A stretch of 64,000 nucleotides of DNA from Cydia pomonella. Lineage: Eukaryota; Arthropoda; Insecta; Lepidoptera; Tortricidae. Shown here piece after piece: positions 49,823-61,680 of the stretch. Each line of letters opens with the position of its first letter. The stretch's first letter is position 1. The DNA is taken from the NCBI RefSeq assembly GCF_033807575.1, contig NC_084726.1:1240001-1304000 (forward strand), given 5' to 3'. Below the pieces are notes generated by a model, which saw only the letters and a program-made list of their open reading frames with translations, was not told where the DNA came from and did not search any database. Made by a program: the position numbers and the translations under genes.

Positions 49823-52560
49823 ATTTGTCATTCGTTGTATATCGCCTAACTGTCAACAGTGTCAATCCGAGAGTTGTGACGTCATCAGAATCTTCAAAGA
49901 CGTTTCGAGTTTGGTCACGTGACGTGTGCCAAAAGATATTTTAAATTCACTTGTGGGACTTAGTCAATTTGTGTAAATAATGTCCTATAATATTTATTTT
50001 TAAGGCGCGGTGTATAGTAAAATGCGTTATTTTTAAATCGATATTTACAGGCTTGTACAAAGATTTCATCGATTATTTTTTAGTATGTATAACTTCAGTC
50101 TTTGAACTAGCCGTATGCTTGTCAGAAACACGATGGCTCAACTTTTTCTCGATAGATTTTTGCTTTGAAAATATGCTTAAAACTGTATTTATTTCGATAT
50201 TTTAGAAGTACTATGATGAATATCAATATGAAATTTACTTCATTCAATAGCTTTTAAGTAACTCTAACATTTTGCTTGTCAGTTTATCGATGCGTTAAAT
50301 TTTTCATTCATAATTATGAATTCAACATTTTGTCTACTAAACCTTACCCTGCGCGGCAATACCGTCAGTACGCCAGTACGCCCGTGACCACAGTCAGCGT
50401 CGGACCTGTGCTAGTTTAGCGGACGTTACATAAAATGGATAATCACACTATAAATACACAAATATGTTATACACACAATGTTTTCATCACTCTTACGAAG
50501 AAAAAACTAATTTTTAAACTAATTGATTCTTAAATACGGTGACATTTCAGACATCCATCCGTCATATTATCTTTTTTGACAAGTTTTACACACGCACCTG
50601 TCCGGCATACAGCCACGATTAACCAAATGATGAAATGGTGCCTTGCACCCGAGTTAAACACTCTACTTTTCATTTTTAATACGAGGAAGGTAAAATACAT
50701 GTACATTTTAAAAAACATTGCTAAGTATAAAATTCAGTAGTACTTATTTCGTGAGGGGTACCTACTTTTAATTATCAATTTAGGTAAAATAATATTTTAA
50801 ATGGCTATTACAGTAATAATCAAATTGAATACCTATTTTTAAACGTAAACAAATAAAATTAATCCGCTTATTTAATTTATATAAGTCATTATATTGGAAC
50901 AGCTTCATTTTCAACACATACAGGATGCAGGAGATATACTGGATTTAAATAGTGCTTAGTGAAAGGTACCATTTCACGTTTTTGTGGAAGTGCTCAAATG
51001 CCTGTAATAGTTTATGTTATAAGTGTTGAATTTGTTTGGTATTTCTGGTTTATTAACTTTCATATGGTATACACTTAAGACTTTATTTACAACATTTATC
51101 AACTATTATTTTGTAAGGTGAGCAGGAGTGATATTTACCCTTCAAATTCCATTCAAAATTTTGCAAGTACTCGGTTCGGAAGTTCGTATATATTTGTACC
51201 TCTCGCCAATATTTTTATTTCACTGGTTAATTATTCTGTAAATTCAAGAATGTCACTAAATTCCATTTTTGATAATGTTAAACATAAAGTCCTTTGTAAA
51301 AGTTTGGTATAATACTTTTATACCATGCTATTTATGTTTTGTATGAAATGAAAACTAGTGACATTTTATTTCTTTTTTCAAGTATAAATTTCGATGACAC
51401 TCTGCCGTCAATTTCAGGTCTCGGCCAATTTTACCTTCTTCTTTAAAACCTTGGACCTTGTTATGTCTTTGTGATATGCTTTTACTATTTTTCCTGCCAA
51501 TACAAAATATAAGTGGAAAAATCGATCGAAAGTTTCGCAAAATATATTTTCTTCATTTTTGCATTAGGGTGCTTATGTGTAATATGTATATATTAAAATA
51601 GTTTATTTTGAAATGAATCACTAGTCAAGGCCTATAGTATATCCCTTCAAGTGGCAGAAGCCAAAACGTAAAAAGTAGTCACGTGGCGGGGCCACGTCGG
51701 GTGTTCAGCGCGGATTTAGAGAATATTACAAATTCAACTATTTAAGCTTATCTATGTAAAAAAGTATATATTGAAGCATATATCGTTAGAATAAGCACTA
51801 AATACGCTATTCGAATAGAACAATTAAATTATTGTCTTCTTCTTCTTGGTCCCTCAATGCTGAGGATCGTGACATCATGTCCTTCTGTTGAAGTTGTCCT
51901 TGTTGTTGTTAAATTATTGTAATGTTTATGCATTTCGCCACATGCACCTAACTAATCAAACCTAGCAACAGTGACAGTTTTCCAGTTTCCTTATTAAAAA
52001 TGACTACCACCACAAAACAAAGTTATGATTGGAGGTAATTGTTAATTAATTTTCTACGTAGAGCTTAAAATTCAAAGGTTAAGTCATAAAAAGTGTCCGT
52101 GAGGAAACGGAATATTTTTTTACCACGTATTCCTGAGGTCATAAGAAAAATTTTTTTTTTACTTTTTGTATGTCTTTATACATATTAAGTTCATGTTCTT
52201 GGAAAATTTATGGATAAATATAAATTGGTACATTTTTTTTCGTAAAAATTAGTCTATTCAAATGGTACCTTGTGACTTTGATATCTGTCAAGAAGGTAGT
52301 CTAGACTAGGTCCCAAAGTGGCGACTGGCGACATAGCCATCAAAAAGGCGTTATGCACTAAAACACAACGAAAAATATTTTTTTTAATTGGTATTAACTC
52401 TGAAACTAGGCGAATTAAAAAAGTTTATATGACATTTTTGTCTCTAAATACGATCCGGAATATACTGTTAAAATCTTTCCGTTTCCTCGAGGGTACCGTG
52501 TATTTACAAAATAACGTTCGATCCCGGATGAACGGTCCTTAGCAACCAAGCGTTAACAAG
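49823..52560. other. No gene seen; repeat fragments
   Basis: 49951-49998 is a SINE 3' tail fragment (GGGACTTAGTCAATTTGTG). 50640-50705 is the inverted partner of 49400-49465. 52085-52500 holds GTCCGTGAGGAAACGGAAT and TTTCCGTTTCCTCGAGGG, possibly ends of an AT-rich MITE. ORFs lack domains. Confidence 0.4.
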
Positions 52561-54044
52561 CGTGTGTATGTATGTTTTCCTTGTCTAACTTGCTAGCTAC
52601 TTTTGGGCGCTAGAAGAGCGTAAATATACTTCAAAGCCTTTAATTTTGCCACTAAATATGGCAACACCTCACTAACCACCCTCTGTTGGCCGACAGCTTT
52701 CTGGCTATCGCATCGACCCGTGAGTGGTGTGCCACCACTTGAAGGGATAAATAACATAGTTGACGATAAAATAATTTTGTTCATCGGAAAGTTTTGTATG
52801 TTAATTAACTTTACGGAACAGGTCTTAACTGTACTTCTTTCCAAAGGAAAATAATACTCATTGAGACAATTCTAACAACCTCAAACGCAATTTGGTTGCG
52901 ATATTTTGACACAGAGTTCCTATGGCCACCTCCTCTCTCATGCAGCAGATCAGCTCGATGGTACCATAATATTTCATTGTCACCCTACTTACATATGTAT
53001 GCAGATTTTCAACTTCATCTGATACCTCAGTGGGTCAAATATACTTGTAATATTTGATTACAGACAGAGTAGACAGACAACAGACTGATTCTTTATTAGA
53101 CATTAATTAAAGTCAGTCAATTATACTCATTACTATATAACTTCGAAGTAGTAGCAGTAGTATAAGTGCATTTTTGCCATTATAAACTTTAAATAATAAA
53201 TAATAATAGCAGTTTTCTCGACTTTTGCATTTAAAATTTATAATCGTCTTCATTGTCGTCAATTCAAAAAATAATATAGGAATAGTCGTTACAGTTAGAG
53301 TCATGGTTCTTTTTTGAGAAGATAGCATAATTTATCTACTTTTTGGAGCTACATATGCTTGTGCATACCTTATGCTTATGTTTTCAGTTATCTCAATACC
53401 AGCAAAAACATGCTACCTTTTTACGTTCACTTCCACAAATTACTTAGCTTTGCTAGTATTCTTCCTTTTTTCACTACTTGCCCGAAATTGACTTCTATTG
53501 CATTTTTAAGGTCAACTAAGTTTTGAATAGGTATCTATATATGATTTAAAGCAGACAGTTGTAACTTTTGTCTGAATTAGTAAGTAATATTATTTCGACA
53601 CAAAACGATTTGGTATCATTTTACTAGATTCTCAATTTGCCGCGGTATACTCGAGTATTATATATAATTATCTAATTTTTAATTTCATTAAGTTTAAATC
53701 ATAATCAATATAAATTTCCGGAAAAGATCCCAGAACTAACAAACCAGAATACGGATGGCGTCAGAATAAGGACGTAGGCTTGCTGCGAGCGCGGCGCGCG
53801 GGGCGCCCGCCTGCCTGCTTTACCACTTCGTCTGCTTCACCCCCTCAAAAACCTAAAATCTGTCTATAAGAGCGCCTTAATATTTATTTATTTTAATTCA
53901 ATATTTACAAAAATATGGTCATTACAAGTCCCCTAAAAGTAGTTTAACATGTTCTTATAATCCAAAAGAATTTATTCGATATAATTCTGCCCTAATATTT
54001 GTAGATGGAAACAACCCATATTGGTAGTTTTGGTTCTACGTCCT
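52561..54044. other. No gene seen
   Basis: Non-coding. A short GC-rich patch occurs at 53780-53815; otherwise AT-rich without nameable structure. Confidence 0.4.
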
Positions 54045-54225
54045 TAAACTACGTCCAAAAGAGAGGTATGGGCATTGTGAATATCATCTCGCTTTGTGTG
54101 GTAGGGCACAGCACAGCGGATGTCATTCCAGATTAATTCCCAACTGGGGAAGTACCTCCACCTTACAGAAAACCGTTCGCCAAATAACACTAGACCCTAC
54201 TCATAAAGTTGTGTTCCTTTTTAGA
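54045..54225 (+). repeat. Interspersed repeat (inverse of 45700-45890)
   Basis: ACTACGTCCAAAAGAGAGGT, GTAGGGCACAGCACAGCGG, GGGAAGTACCTCCACCTTAC and ACACTAGACCCTACTCATAA. Followed by a (TAGA)n run at 54240-54258 and an A-rich retroelement-like stretch to 54380. Confidence 0.6.
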
Positions 54226-54239
54226 CAAAGCTCTTTTGA

Positions 54240-55089
54240 TTTAGATAGATAGATAGATAATCCGTTTATTTGTTTGCCACAATACACACAGGAAATACAA
54301 TTAATAAAATGACAAAAAAACAGTTAATACAAAATTATACGAGAGAAATACACATTTATACAAAATAGAAGTAGAAAGAAAAAAAAATACATTTAAATAA
54401 TACTGTTCCATACATATAGGAAATGTTGTGTGCGTCGCAGCAAAACAAAAGGGTTCTGGCTCAGTATTACGCTTCACCCTATGGGAGAGGCACTGATATT
54501 CTGCCAGGACCAGATCACGTCAACCAAGATACAGTGAAAATATGCAATATTCAAAGTTAGTACATACTTAGCTAAATACCTTGTTTATAAAACTAGTGAC
54601 ATAATTATCATTGAAAGTGAGTACTTGCATAGTTATGTTATTATATTTAGATCTCTACGAGTATATCTACTTATTGGTACATTAAGAATTTGTGTTGTGA
54701 TGTCTATGACCTAAAAAATGGAAGGAAGAAATGATGAAAAATATAACAATAGTTAACACAAAATGTGAATTAAAATTAAGTAATGTGGCTTTAAAATTCG
54801 AATTTAACGTGGCTTTTCATGGCATCTGTCATCATGATACCTTTTTCTTTTGTTTTATCGTTTGTCAATGTATAACTGCCACCTTGACTAGGCCCCCTGA
54901 AGCCACATATTTCGTGCTCGAACTATCTTGTCTGTTATCAGTGACAAGCTTAAGGGCACATAGTTGGTCTAGTAAATGCTAGGATTCCAACCTAACCTTA
55001 AAGTCAGATCGGCGGTCACGAACCGTCGAAGGCGTGGCGCACAAGTCATCGTCATAATATCGATAGCCAAATACGTAAGTCATTGATTT
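54240..55089. other. No gene seen
   Basis: 54240-54390 may be a retroelement tail (GATAGATAGATAATCCG, TTTGTTTGCCACAATACAC). The rest is AT-rich, with an unsupported ORF at 54731-54982. Confidence 0.35.
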
Positions 55090-55200
55090 TTTTATACTAC
55101 GTCGGTGGCAAATAAGCATACGGCCCGCCTGGTGGGAAGGACCGTAGCCTATGGACGCCTGCAAATCCAGAGGTGTTATATGCGCGTTGCCTACCCTAAT
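55090..55200 (+). repeat. Interspersed repeat (partial copy of the 45545 family)
   Basis: TACTACGTCGGTGGCAAATA, CATACGGCCCGCCTGGTG, GTAGCCTATGGACGCCTGCA and GCGCGTTGCCTACCCTAAT. Truncated compared with 45545. Confidence 0.65.
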
Positions 55201-55213
55201 AGTGAGTGTTTTA

Positions 55214-55359
55214 AATCGACACGAGTTGCGAATTACCTATTCGCACATGTATCGTACAACGTTTTACAGTACATATGGCCCTTTAAATGTTCGACACAGT
55301 AACGTAATATGATAATTTTCGCACTAGTGCGGTAAAGTAGCACCATATGTACTGTAAAA
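55214..55359. mobile_element. MITE with TTTACAGTACATATGG motif
   Basis: Begins AATCGACACGAGTTGCGAAT and contains TTTTACAGTACATATGGCCC and, inverted at its end, CACCATATGTACTGTAAAA. The copy at 62281-62427 lies in the opposite orientation. Confidence 0.65.
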
Positions 55360-55670
55360 GTATATACATAGTAGGTATAGTTTTAGTCGAACTCACAGAC
55401 GTATTATTACGAAAGTAATTAAGACTATTCTCCACCATTATCAAAAAGATAATGATGAGTCCCAGACCGCAGCTATTCAGCCGTCAGACGAAATTAAGAT
55501 TAAATCTAGGAAGTGTCCCGAGAGTTGCATAAGACTCTAATTAAATTGTCTATGGTTGTGTGGACGACACGACTTTGTTTTTTATTACAGAGTTTAATTT
55601 ATGACTGATTCTATGTTTCTTATTCTCATTCCACAATACAGATACCGATATATATATATATATATATATA

Positions 55671-56135
55671 CAGGGTGTCCCAAGACTATGGGACATCAAG
55701 GGAAAGTACCTTAAATATCGTAGATAGGATATTTTGCTGAAAGAAGACTTTATTTTATTTTTAAAAGTAAGTAATATTGCATTCAAAGAATTTCTAAAAA
55801 AAATTGAAAATTGCTTACCTACTTTTTCTGAGAATTAAACCGAATCTTGAAATTTTAATCAAAAATTTTACTCTATTCATTTGTTTTTCGATATCATATT
55901 TCTGAGATGACTTATTTTTTATGCATTCTTTCGATTGCCATCATAAAAATACAAGATGTTTTTTTTCACATTTGAGTCGGTTCGATTTCCAGACAAAGTA
56001 ACTTTTTTTTTTTAAATCTTTGAATGCAGTATTACTCAGTTTGGAAAATAAAATAAAGTCTCCTTTTAGCAAAATATCCTACGTCTTATATTTAAGGTAC
56101 TTTCCCTTGATGTCCCATAGTCTTGGGACGCCCTG
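55671..56135. mobile_element. Tc1/mariner-type MITE, 465 bp, TA-flanked
   Basis: TIRs of about 130 bp: CAGGGTGTCCCAAGACTATG at the left and, reversed, CAGGGCGTCCCAAGACTATG at the right, both followed by GGACATCAAGGGAAAGTACC. TA flanks both ends; the left end abuts a (TA)n run. No ORF. It directly adjoins the next element. Confidence 0.82.
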
Positions 56136-56141
56136 TATATA

Positions 56142-58383
56142 CAACGTGTCCCAAAACTCAACGATAAGCCGGCACCAGAGGATGGAGCTGCTTATGATTA
56201 GTCGAGAAAAAATAAGGAAAAAAATATATCTCAATTATTTTAGAAATTACAGAAAAAAAATGAAATTCATCGAAAATCGACATCCCTAATGGTATTTTTA
56301 ACGACCATGTCACAAATATTCAAATATTACTGTTTTTTGTTTTTTGTTTTTGGAAACTTAAGTAGCCCTGCTATCTAACACAGTTCTTAAAAATACCATA
56401 ATACATGTAGTTTTTACACAAAAAATAATCAAAATTCATTTTGTCCCTACAATTTTGAAAGATTTTTTCTTACAGTCCACTTTCAATCATCATGGTGTAA
56501 AAAAATAGTATCGACACCACTATGGCAATTATTTTCAAAAGTTGACGCAACTAACCAAGATTCCAAAATGGTATAATACTTTAGGAAACCTAGTCACAAA
56601 AAAAAAAACAACGAATTTTTAAACAAGAATCGACATTATTTAATGTTGGCGGTAATCACTTTTACTGTACCCAAAAAAGGATTTTTGTTGTTGAAAAATG
56701 TTGAATAAATGCAAAGAAATGGTACAATTTTTTTTCCTTTTTTTTAAATTGATTTACTACATTATGAATACTACAAGATAGGACCAAGTCGCCCGATCCA
56801 ACGCCCTGGATACTCTTGGTTTAAGTATTCTCGCACTGCACGGGCATAGTGAGCTGGGCAACCATCATTTTGAAACCACATGTTTTGTAAATCACGTAAA
56901 GGCACGTCTTCTAATAATTCAGGCAAGTCGTTTTGTAAAAAGGTCAAATAGCCATCGCCATTAAGGTTTCCTTGTAACTCAAAGGGTCCAATTACATTTC
57001 CATTTAAGATGCCCGTCCATAAGTTAACCTTGAATTGATACTGAGATTTGTCTTCTCTCATCAAGTGCGGATTTTCATTGCTCCAACTATGTAAGTTGTG
57101 TAGATTTGAATAGCCATCTTTCTTGCAGGTTGATTCATCCGACCATAGAACTTTGTCTAAGAATTGGGGATCTTCCCTGTGCTTTTGCAGCATCGCACGG
57201 CAAAATGCGACCCGATGTGGATAGTCCCGCGGTAGTAACGTCTGCACACGCCTGTAGTGATATGGGTGAAGTCTGTGACGTTTTAGAATTCGATGTGCAG
57301 AACTTTTTGGTATTCCCGTAGCTAGTTCTATGGCACGTACCGAGGTAGTTGAATCGTTTTCTATTTCATTGAGAACTTCTTCATCGCGTTCCAATCTAGG
57401 TCTTCCAGTGTGTCTCCTGTCAAATGGTAAACGACCTTCCGCAAAGGCTTGATGTACATTAATAAACACTCGATAATCCGGATGTCTTTGAACATTTGGG
57501 TACCTTTCTCGATACAATCTGCTAGCAGCGTTAGCATTGCATCGGCATTCTCCATAAATGAGATGCATATTAGCGTATTCCAACGGTGTGTACGGTAGCG
57601 GCATGATAAACGCTAAACAATCCAGAATACGGAAAAAGTCCAATACACAAAACACAATCACAGTCCAAAATAATGCCAGGTCAGTACAGTTTGCAGATCA
57701 CCAGTCCAAAAAGCAAAGCCAAGAGTTGTTAGTATGAGAGCCACATCAATTAATACGGAACGGTGCACAGCGAACAAAGGATCAGAGTGTACTGACTTGA
57801 AAATTGTATTAACTACCCACATTTTCCATTGAAATTTTAAAACTTGCAACAACAACCCTTTTCAAAAGTGATTAATATCAACATTTAAAAATGTCGGTTC
57901 TTGTTTAAAAATTCGTTGTTTTTTGTTGTGACTAGGTTTCCCAAAGTATTATACCATTTTGGAATCTTGGTTAGTTGCGTCAACTTTTGAAAATAATTGC
58001 CATAGTGGTGTCGATACTATTTTTTTACACCATGATGATTGAAAGTGGACTGTAAGAAACAATCTTTCAAAATTGTAGGGACAAAATGAATTTTGATTAT
58101 TTTTTTGTGTAAAAACTACATGTATTTTGGTATTTTTAAGAACTGTGTTAGATAGCAGGGCTACTGAAGTTTCCAAAAACAAAATAAAAAACAGTAATAT
58201 TTGAATATTTGTAGACATGGTCGTTAAAAATACCATTAGGGATGTCGATTTTCAATGAATTTCATTTTTTTTCTGTAATTTCTAAAATAATTGAGATATA
58301 TTTTTTTCCTTATTTTTTCTCGACTAATCATAAGCAGCTCCATCCTCTGGTGCCGGCTTATCGTTGAGTTTTGGGACACGTTG
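56142..58383 (-). mobile_element. Tc1/mariner-type element with ~505-bp TIRs
   Basis: TIRs extend from 56142 to about 56647 and from about 57880 to 58383, beginning CAACGTGTCCCAAAACTCAA and highly similar throughout (small indels in A/T runs). TA flanks at 56140-56141 and 58384-58385. The transposase gene lies between the TIRs on the minus strand. TIRs this long are unusual for the superfamily, which often has short ones. Confidence 0.85.
56771..57604 (-). CDS. Tc1/mariner-like (DDE) transposase, C-terminally truncated
   Basis: 277 aa from the ATG at 57604 (MPLPYTPLEYANMHLIYGEC). The N-terminal helix-turn-helix (about 5-60) and a second one (ELATGIPKSSAHRILKRH, 93-110) are followed by the catalytic core: first Asp in KVLWSDEST (Asp156) and second in FQNDGCPAHYA (Asp247). 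The frame stops after GRWIGRLGPIL. Transposases of this type normally go on for about 50-100 residues and supply the third catalytic Asp or Glu in a SPDLTPLDF-like motif; none is seen downstream. The enzyme is therefore likely inactive, unless a splice restores the end. Upstream GTG-initiated extension (to 57661) is not needed. Confidence 0.85.
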   Translation of the reverse strand: MPLPYTPLEYANMHLIYGECRCNANAASRLYRERYPNVQRHPDYRVFINVHQAFAEGRLPFDRRHTGRPRLERDEEVLNEIENDSTTSVRAIELATGIPKSSAHRILKRHRLHPYHYRRVQTLLPRDYPHRVAFCRAMLQKHREDPQFLDKVLWSDESTCKKDGYSNLHNLHSWSNENPHLMREDKSQYQFKVNLWTGILNGNVIGPFELQGNLNGDGYLTFLQNDLPELLEDVPLRDLQNMWFQNDGCPAHYARAVREYLNQEYPGRWIGRLGPIL

Positions 58384-58628
58384 TATATATATATATATTT
58401 TAATTTATTTAGAACACAAACAGTCACATATACAAATGGATTTGAAGTACAATGTAGAGTACTTAACATACTTAAGAATCATAGACCTAAACAGCATAAA
58501 GAAAATGAAATCCTGAGCCATACTTAAATTCTATTTACTAGTCTTCAGAGAAAAAAAAATACTATAAGTAGTAATACAGTAAGCAGGTTCGAAATTACTG
58601 TCTGTGTCTGTCTGTATTAGTAAAAAAA
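58384..58628. other. No gene seen
   Basis: TA run at 58384-58397, then AT-rich DNA. Confidence 0.35.
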
Positions 58629-58910
58629 ACCGGGCAAGTGCGAGTCGGACTCGCGCACAAAGGGTTCCGTACCATTATTTATAAAAACGGCAAAAAAATA
58701 TGTTTGTTGTATGGGAGCCCCCCTCAAATATTTATTTTATTCTGTTTTTAGTATTTGTTGTTATAGCGGCAACAGAAATACATCATCTGTGAAAATTTCA
58801 ACTGTGTAGCTATCACGATTCATGAGATACAGCCTGGTGACAGACGGACGGACGGACAGCGAAGTCTCAGTAATAGGGTCCCGTTTGACCCTTTGGGTGC
58901 GGAACCCTAA
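58629..58910 (+). repeat. GAGTCGGACTCGC-type interspersed repeat (plus, full)
   Basis: CCGGGCAAGTGCGAGTCGGA head, GTTGTATGGGAGCCCCCCTC, AGCTATCACGATTCATGAG, ACAGACGGACGGACGGACAG, tail GGGTGCGGAACCCTAA. The most complete copy here. Confidence 0.75.
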
Positions 58911-59146
58911 AAAAGAAAGATGACTATAGTTCGTTCGCGTTAAATGCAGTAAAATGATCATTGTCCGCCGGCTTAGCGATGCTGGTAACCAATCAAATCG
59001 TACCTATAAGAAGTTATTCATAAATGACGTCACAGGAATTTCATGTTTTTGACCCCGCCCCCCCCTCCCTCGAACGTGAGGAAAATGCTAACTGTAAAAC
59101 GTTACAAATTGAATCTAAATGAACGCTATTAAATATTTATCATTAT

Positions 59147-59345
59147 AACCGGACAAGTGTGAGGACTCGCCCACCGTAGGTTCCGTACTTTTTAGTATTT
59201 GTTGTTATAGCAGCAACAGAAATACATCGTCTAGCTGTCACGGTTCATGTGATACAGCCTGGTGACAGACGGACAGACAGACTGACGGACGAACAGAGGA
59301 GTCTTAGTCATAAAGGGTAAACCCTTTGGGTACGGAACCCTAAAA
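59147..59345 (+). repeat. GAGTCGGACTCGC-type interspersed repeat (plus, shortened)
   Basis: ACCGGACAAGTGTGAGGACT head with the GAGTCG core eroded, GTCTAGCTGTCACGGTTCA, GACAGACGGACAGACAGACT, tail GGGTACGGAACCCTAA. Confidence 0.7.
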
Positions 59346-59691
59346 ATTATGATTTATTAAATCTTTATTGAAAAGATTATAAATACTGTATGCGGTTACA
59401 TTATGATTAGGTGTAGCGCGCGGGAATGCTGCCTGCGTGATGGGCACCTTGCCAAGAGGCTATAGGGTTTGTTTTAGGTATTTTTATTTTTCTTACTAGG
59501 TTTTAGTTTTATTTTATAATTGTGGATAAAATTTTACTTATGAGTTTTTGAGGAATAAAGGAATCGTTATGAGCTGGTGTTGAATATTTTCTTAATTTAA
59601 ATGTAATATGAAAATTGATACGAGCAACATGCCATCTAAATTAAAAGAACTTGAAAATAATACAATCGTACATTCCAAATAATTATCAGTA
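59346..59691. other. No gene seen
   Basis: AT-rich, no nameable structure. Confidence 0.35.
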
Positions 59692-59840
59692 CCAGTTTGC
59701 GTTAAGTGTCATTTTGTATGAGATTTTTGACTTTCCAAAACGTCCCGCTTGGCGCGCTGTTCAAAAACCCATACAAAATTAGACTTAACGCAAACGCGTA
59801 CGTCACGTTTCGCTATCGACTAAATTTACACTAGGGGTAC
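59692..59840. mobile_element. Palindromic MITE, one end truncated
   Basis: GCGTTAAGTGTCATTTTGTA, AACGTCCCGCTTGGCGCGCT, GCAAACGCGTACGTCACGTT and ACTAAATTTACACTAGGGGT. Same family as 60806; the outer left arm is missing. Confidence 0.7.
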
Positions 59841-60520
59841 AGAAACTTAAATCTTAATCTATTCAATTGACAAAAGGTCAATATGACAATTAAAACATGT
59901 CACCTTTTAGTATTGTTCATACAGATATAGTTCAGTCTGCACTTTGAATTTCGAAATAGGAACGCGAATGCTAGACAAAATAAACGTTCACTCAAAATCA
60001 CATTATCTATAAATTGTAAAAGTAAACTTTATTCTGATAACATTAAAGTTTGTATTAGCTTGAGTTCTGTAATGGATTAAAGCCGTTGCGGTTTTAAAAG
60101 CGTAATGTAAGTCTAGAGTCACGTTTCGAAGCTCGATGTAACGCAGGGAGGCGCGCGCCACGATTTGGTTGTGAAAAAGTTTATGTTGGCTAATTGTGTT
60201 TATTGAGAAATGTAATTACTTTTTAAAAGCTTTTATTTAACTTGCAATGTATGTATGTATGTTTGTTTGGGTGGAATCTTGCAACTCAATTTTGAAGCAG
60301 ATATCTTCAGCCGATTGAGCTGAAATTTTGTATACACGTTTAGTTTGGATGCCAATGCATGATAAATTATGTGACGTCATTCTAAATCCAACATGGCGGA
60401 CCATTCAAGATGGTGGAATAGTTATTTTTAATGCACTTCTACAATATGGGTATCAAATGAAAGGGATTGTTGAGAGTAACTCAAAATAACTAAAAAGTAA
60501 AAAATAAAATTAAAGGTAAA
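59841..60520. other. No gene seen; common repeat at 60290-60490
   Basis: 60290-60490 has AGCCGATTGAGCTGAAATTT and ATGGGTATCAAATGAAAGG, phrases found in widespread lepidopteran repeats. No ORF. Confidence 0.4.
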
Positions 60521-60564
60521 AATTTATATGTTCATAAAAACAAGCTTTTATGAACATATAAATT
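60521..60564. repeat. Perfect 19-bp hairpin
   Basis: AATTTATATGTTCATAAAA (60521-60539), loop ACAAGC, then the exact complement (60546-60564). Confidence 0.75.
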
Positions 60565-60805
60565 GTGTATAATGAGGTTATAAGTTGATGATTAAAATTT
60601 TAAGGGAAAATTTTATATTCTTCTTTTTAGAGCATTTAAATAAAAGCTTTTGTTAAAAAAAAAAATTACTTTTAATTTATTAACTATTACTTACTTCCAT
60701 GTAATTTTTATTGATGTGAAAAAAAAAATCGCTTCTTAATCCAAGACAGTCATTTGCAATAGCTGCAATAATTGGTATTTGACATAAGAACGAGGAAAAA
60801 GATCT

Positions 60806-60996
60806 GTACCCCTAGTGTAAATAAATTCGGTTTCGAAACGTGACGTACGCGTTTGCGTTTAGTCTCATTTTGTATGGGTTTTTGAACAGCGCGCCAAGCG
60901 GGACGTTTTGGAAAGTCAAAAATCTCATACAAAATGACACTTAACGCAAACGCGTACGTCACGTTTCGCTGTCGTAAATATTTACACTAGGGGTAC
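60806..60996. mobile_element. Palindromic MITE, complete, 191 bp
   Basis: GTACCCCTAGTGTAAATAAA at the left and TTTACACTAGGGGTAC at the right; inward AACGTGACGTACGCGTTTGC and its complement; CCAAGCGGGACGTTTTGG at the centre. The reference copy for this family in the window. Confidence 0.82.
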
Positions 60997-61149
60997 TGTA
61001 ATATGTAAGTATAAACACTACTTAAGAGATTACTAAGTTTTGCAAAATTTATCAAAAGTGCTTCTTGCTACGCCAACTTGAATAAAGAATATTTTGAATC
61101 ACGAATAAATCGTAATAATTCACAATTCATTAAAGCGTCAGGGTGCGTA

Positions 61150-61285
61150 GACAAGATGCTGATCGTTAACGCTCCGTAGCGAACGAAACGCAACTGTCTC
61201 TGTCGCACTATTATGGAACAGTGATAGAGAGAGATAACTACGCTACGCTACGGAGTGTGAACGATTGGCATCTTCATTCAAAATC
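61150..61285. mobile_element. MITE, ~135 bp
   Basis: AGATGCTGATCGTTAACGCT then CCGTAGCG at the left, CGCTACGGAGTGTGAACGAT and TGGCATCT at the right, partly complementary. Non-coding. Confidence 0.5.
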
Positions 61286-61680
61286 ATCATTTAAAAGTCA
61301 ATTCTACCAGAAAAAAAACTAAATTTACTTCGGATTACTTTGCCCCACATGTGGATAAAATACAACTTTCTCATTCGTTTTTGAACAATCAAGAGGGCCT
61401 TTACCAGTTGGTGTGATGAAAAATAATAGGCCACAGACAAATCTATGTATTATCACAAAACACATGACATCTCAGCATTGAAATTACATAAAAGGTCATA
61501 ACTTTACATAATAACACATTAAACACCACTATTATGGGCGCAAGGTGGCAACTTCGCAAGTCGCGCAATACTAAATTACAGTTTAATACTTCTACAATAT
61601 AATGTGTTGTTAAACAAATAATGTAACTGAGAGTTACCTATTAATGAATTACGACAGTTATAGTGTTACCTATATATGCC
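61286..61680. other. No gene seen
   Basis: AT-rich, no nameable structure. Confidence 0.35.

Noticed and set aside
54731..54982. 83-codon plus ORF
   Set aside because: No domain, no splice signals, in repeat-rich sequence.
57658..57855. Minus-strand ORF of 65 codons upstream of the transposase
   Set aside because: Hydrophobic but unrecognised and overlapping the transposase 5' region; more likely leader sequence.
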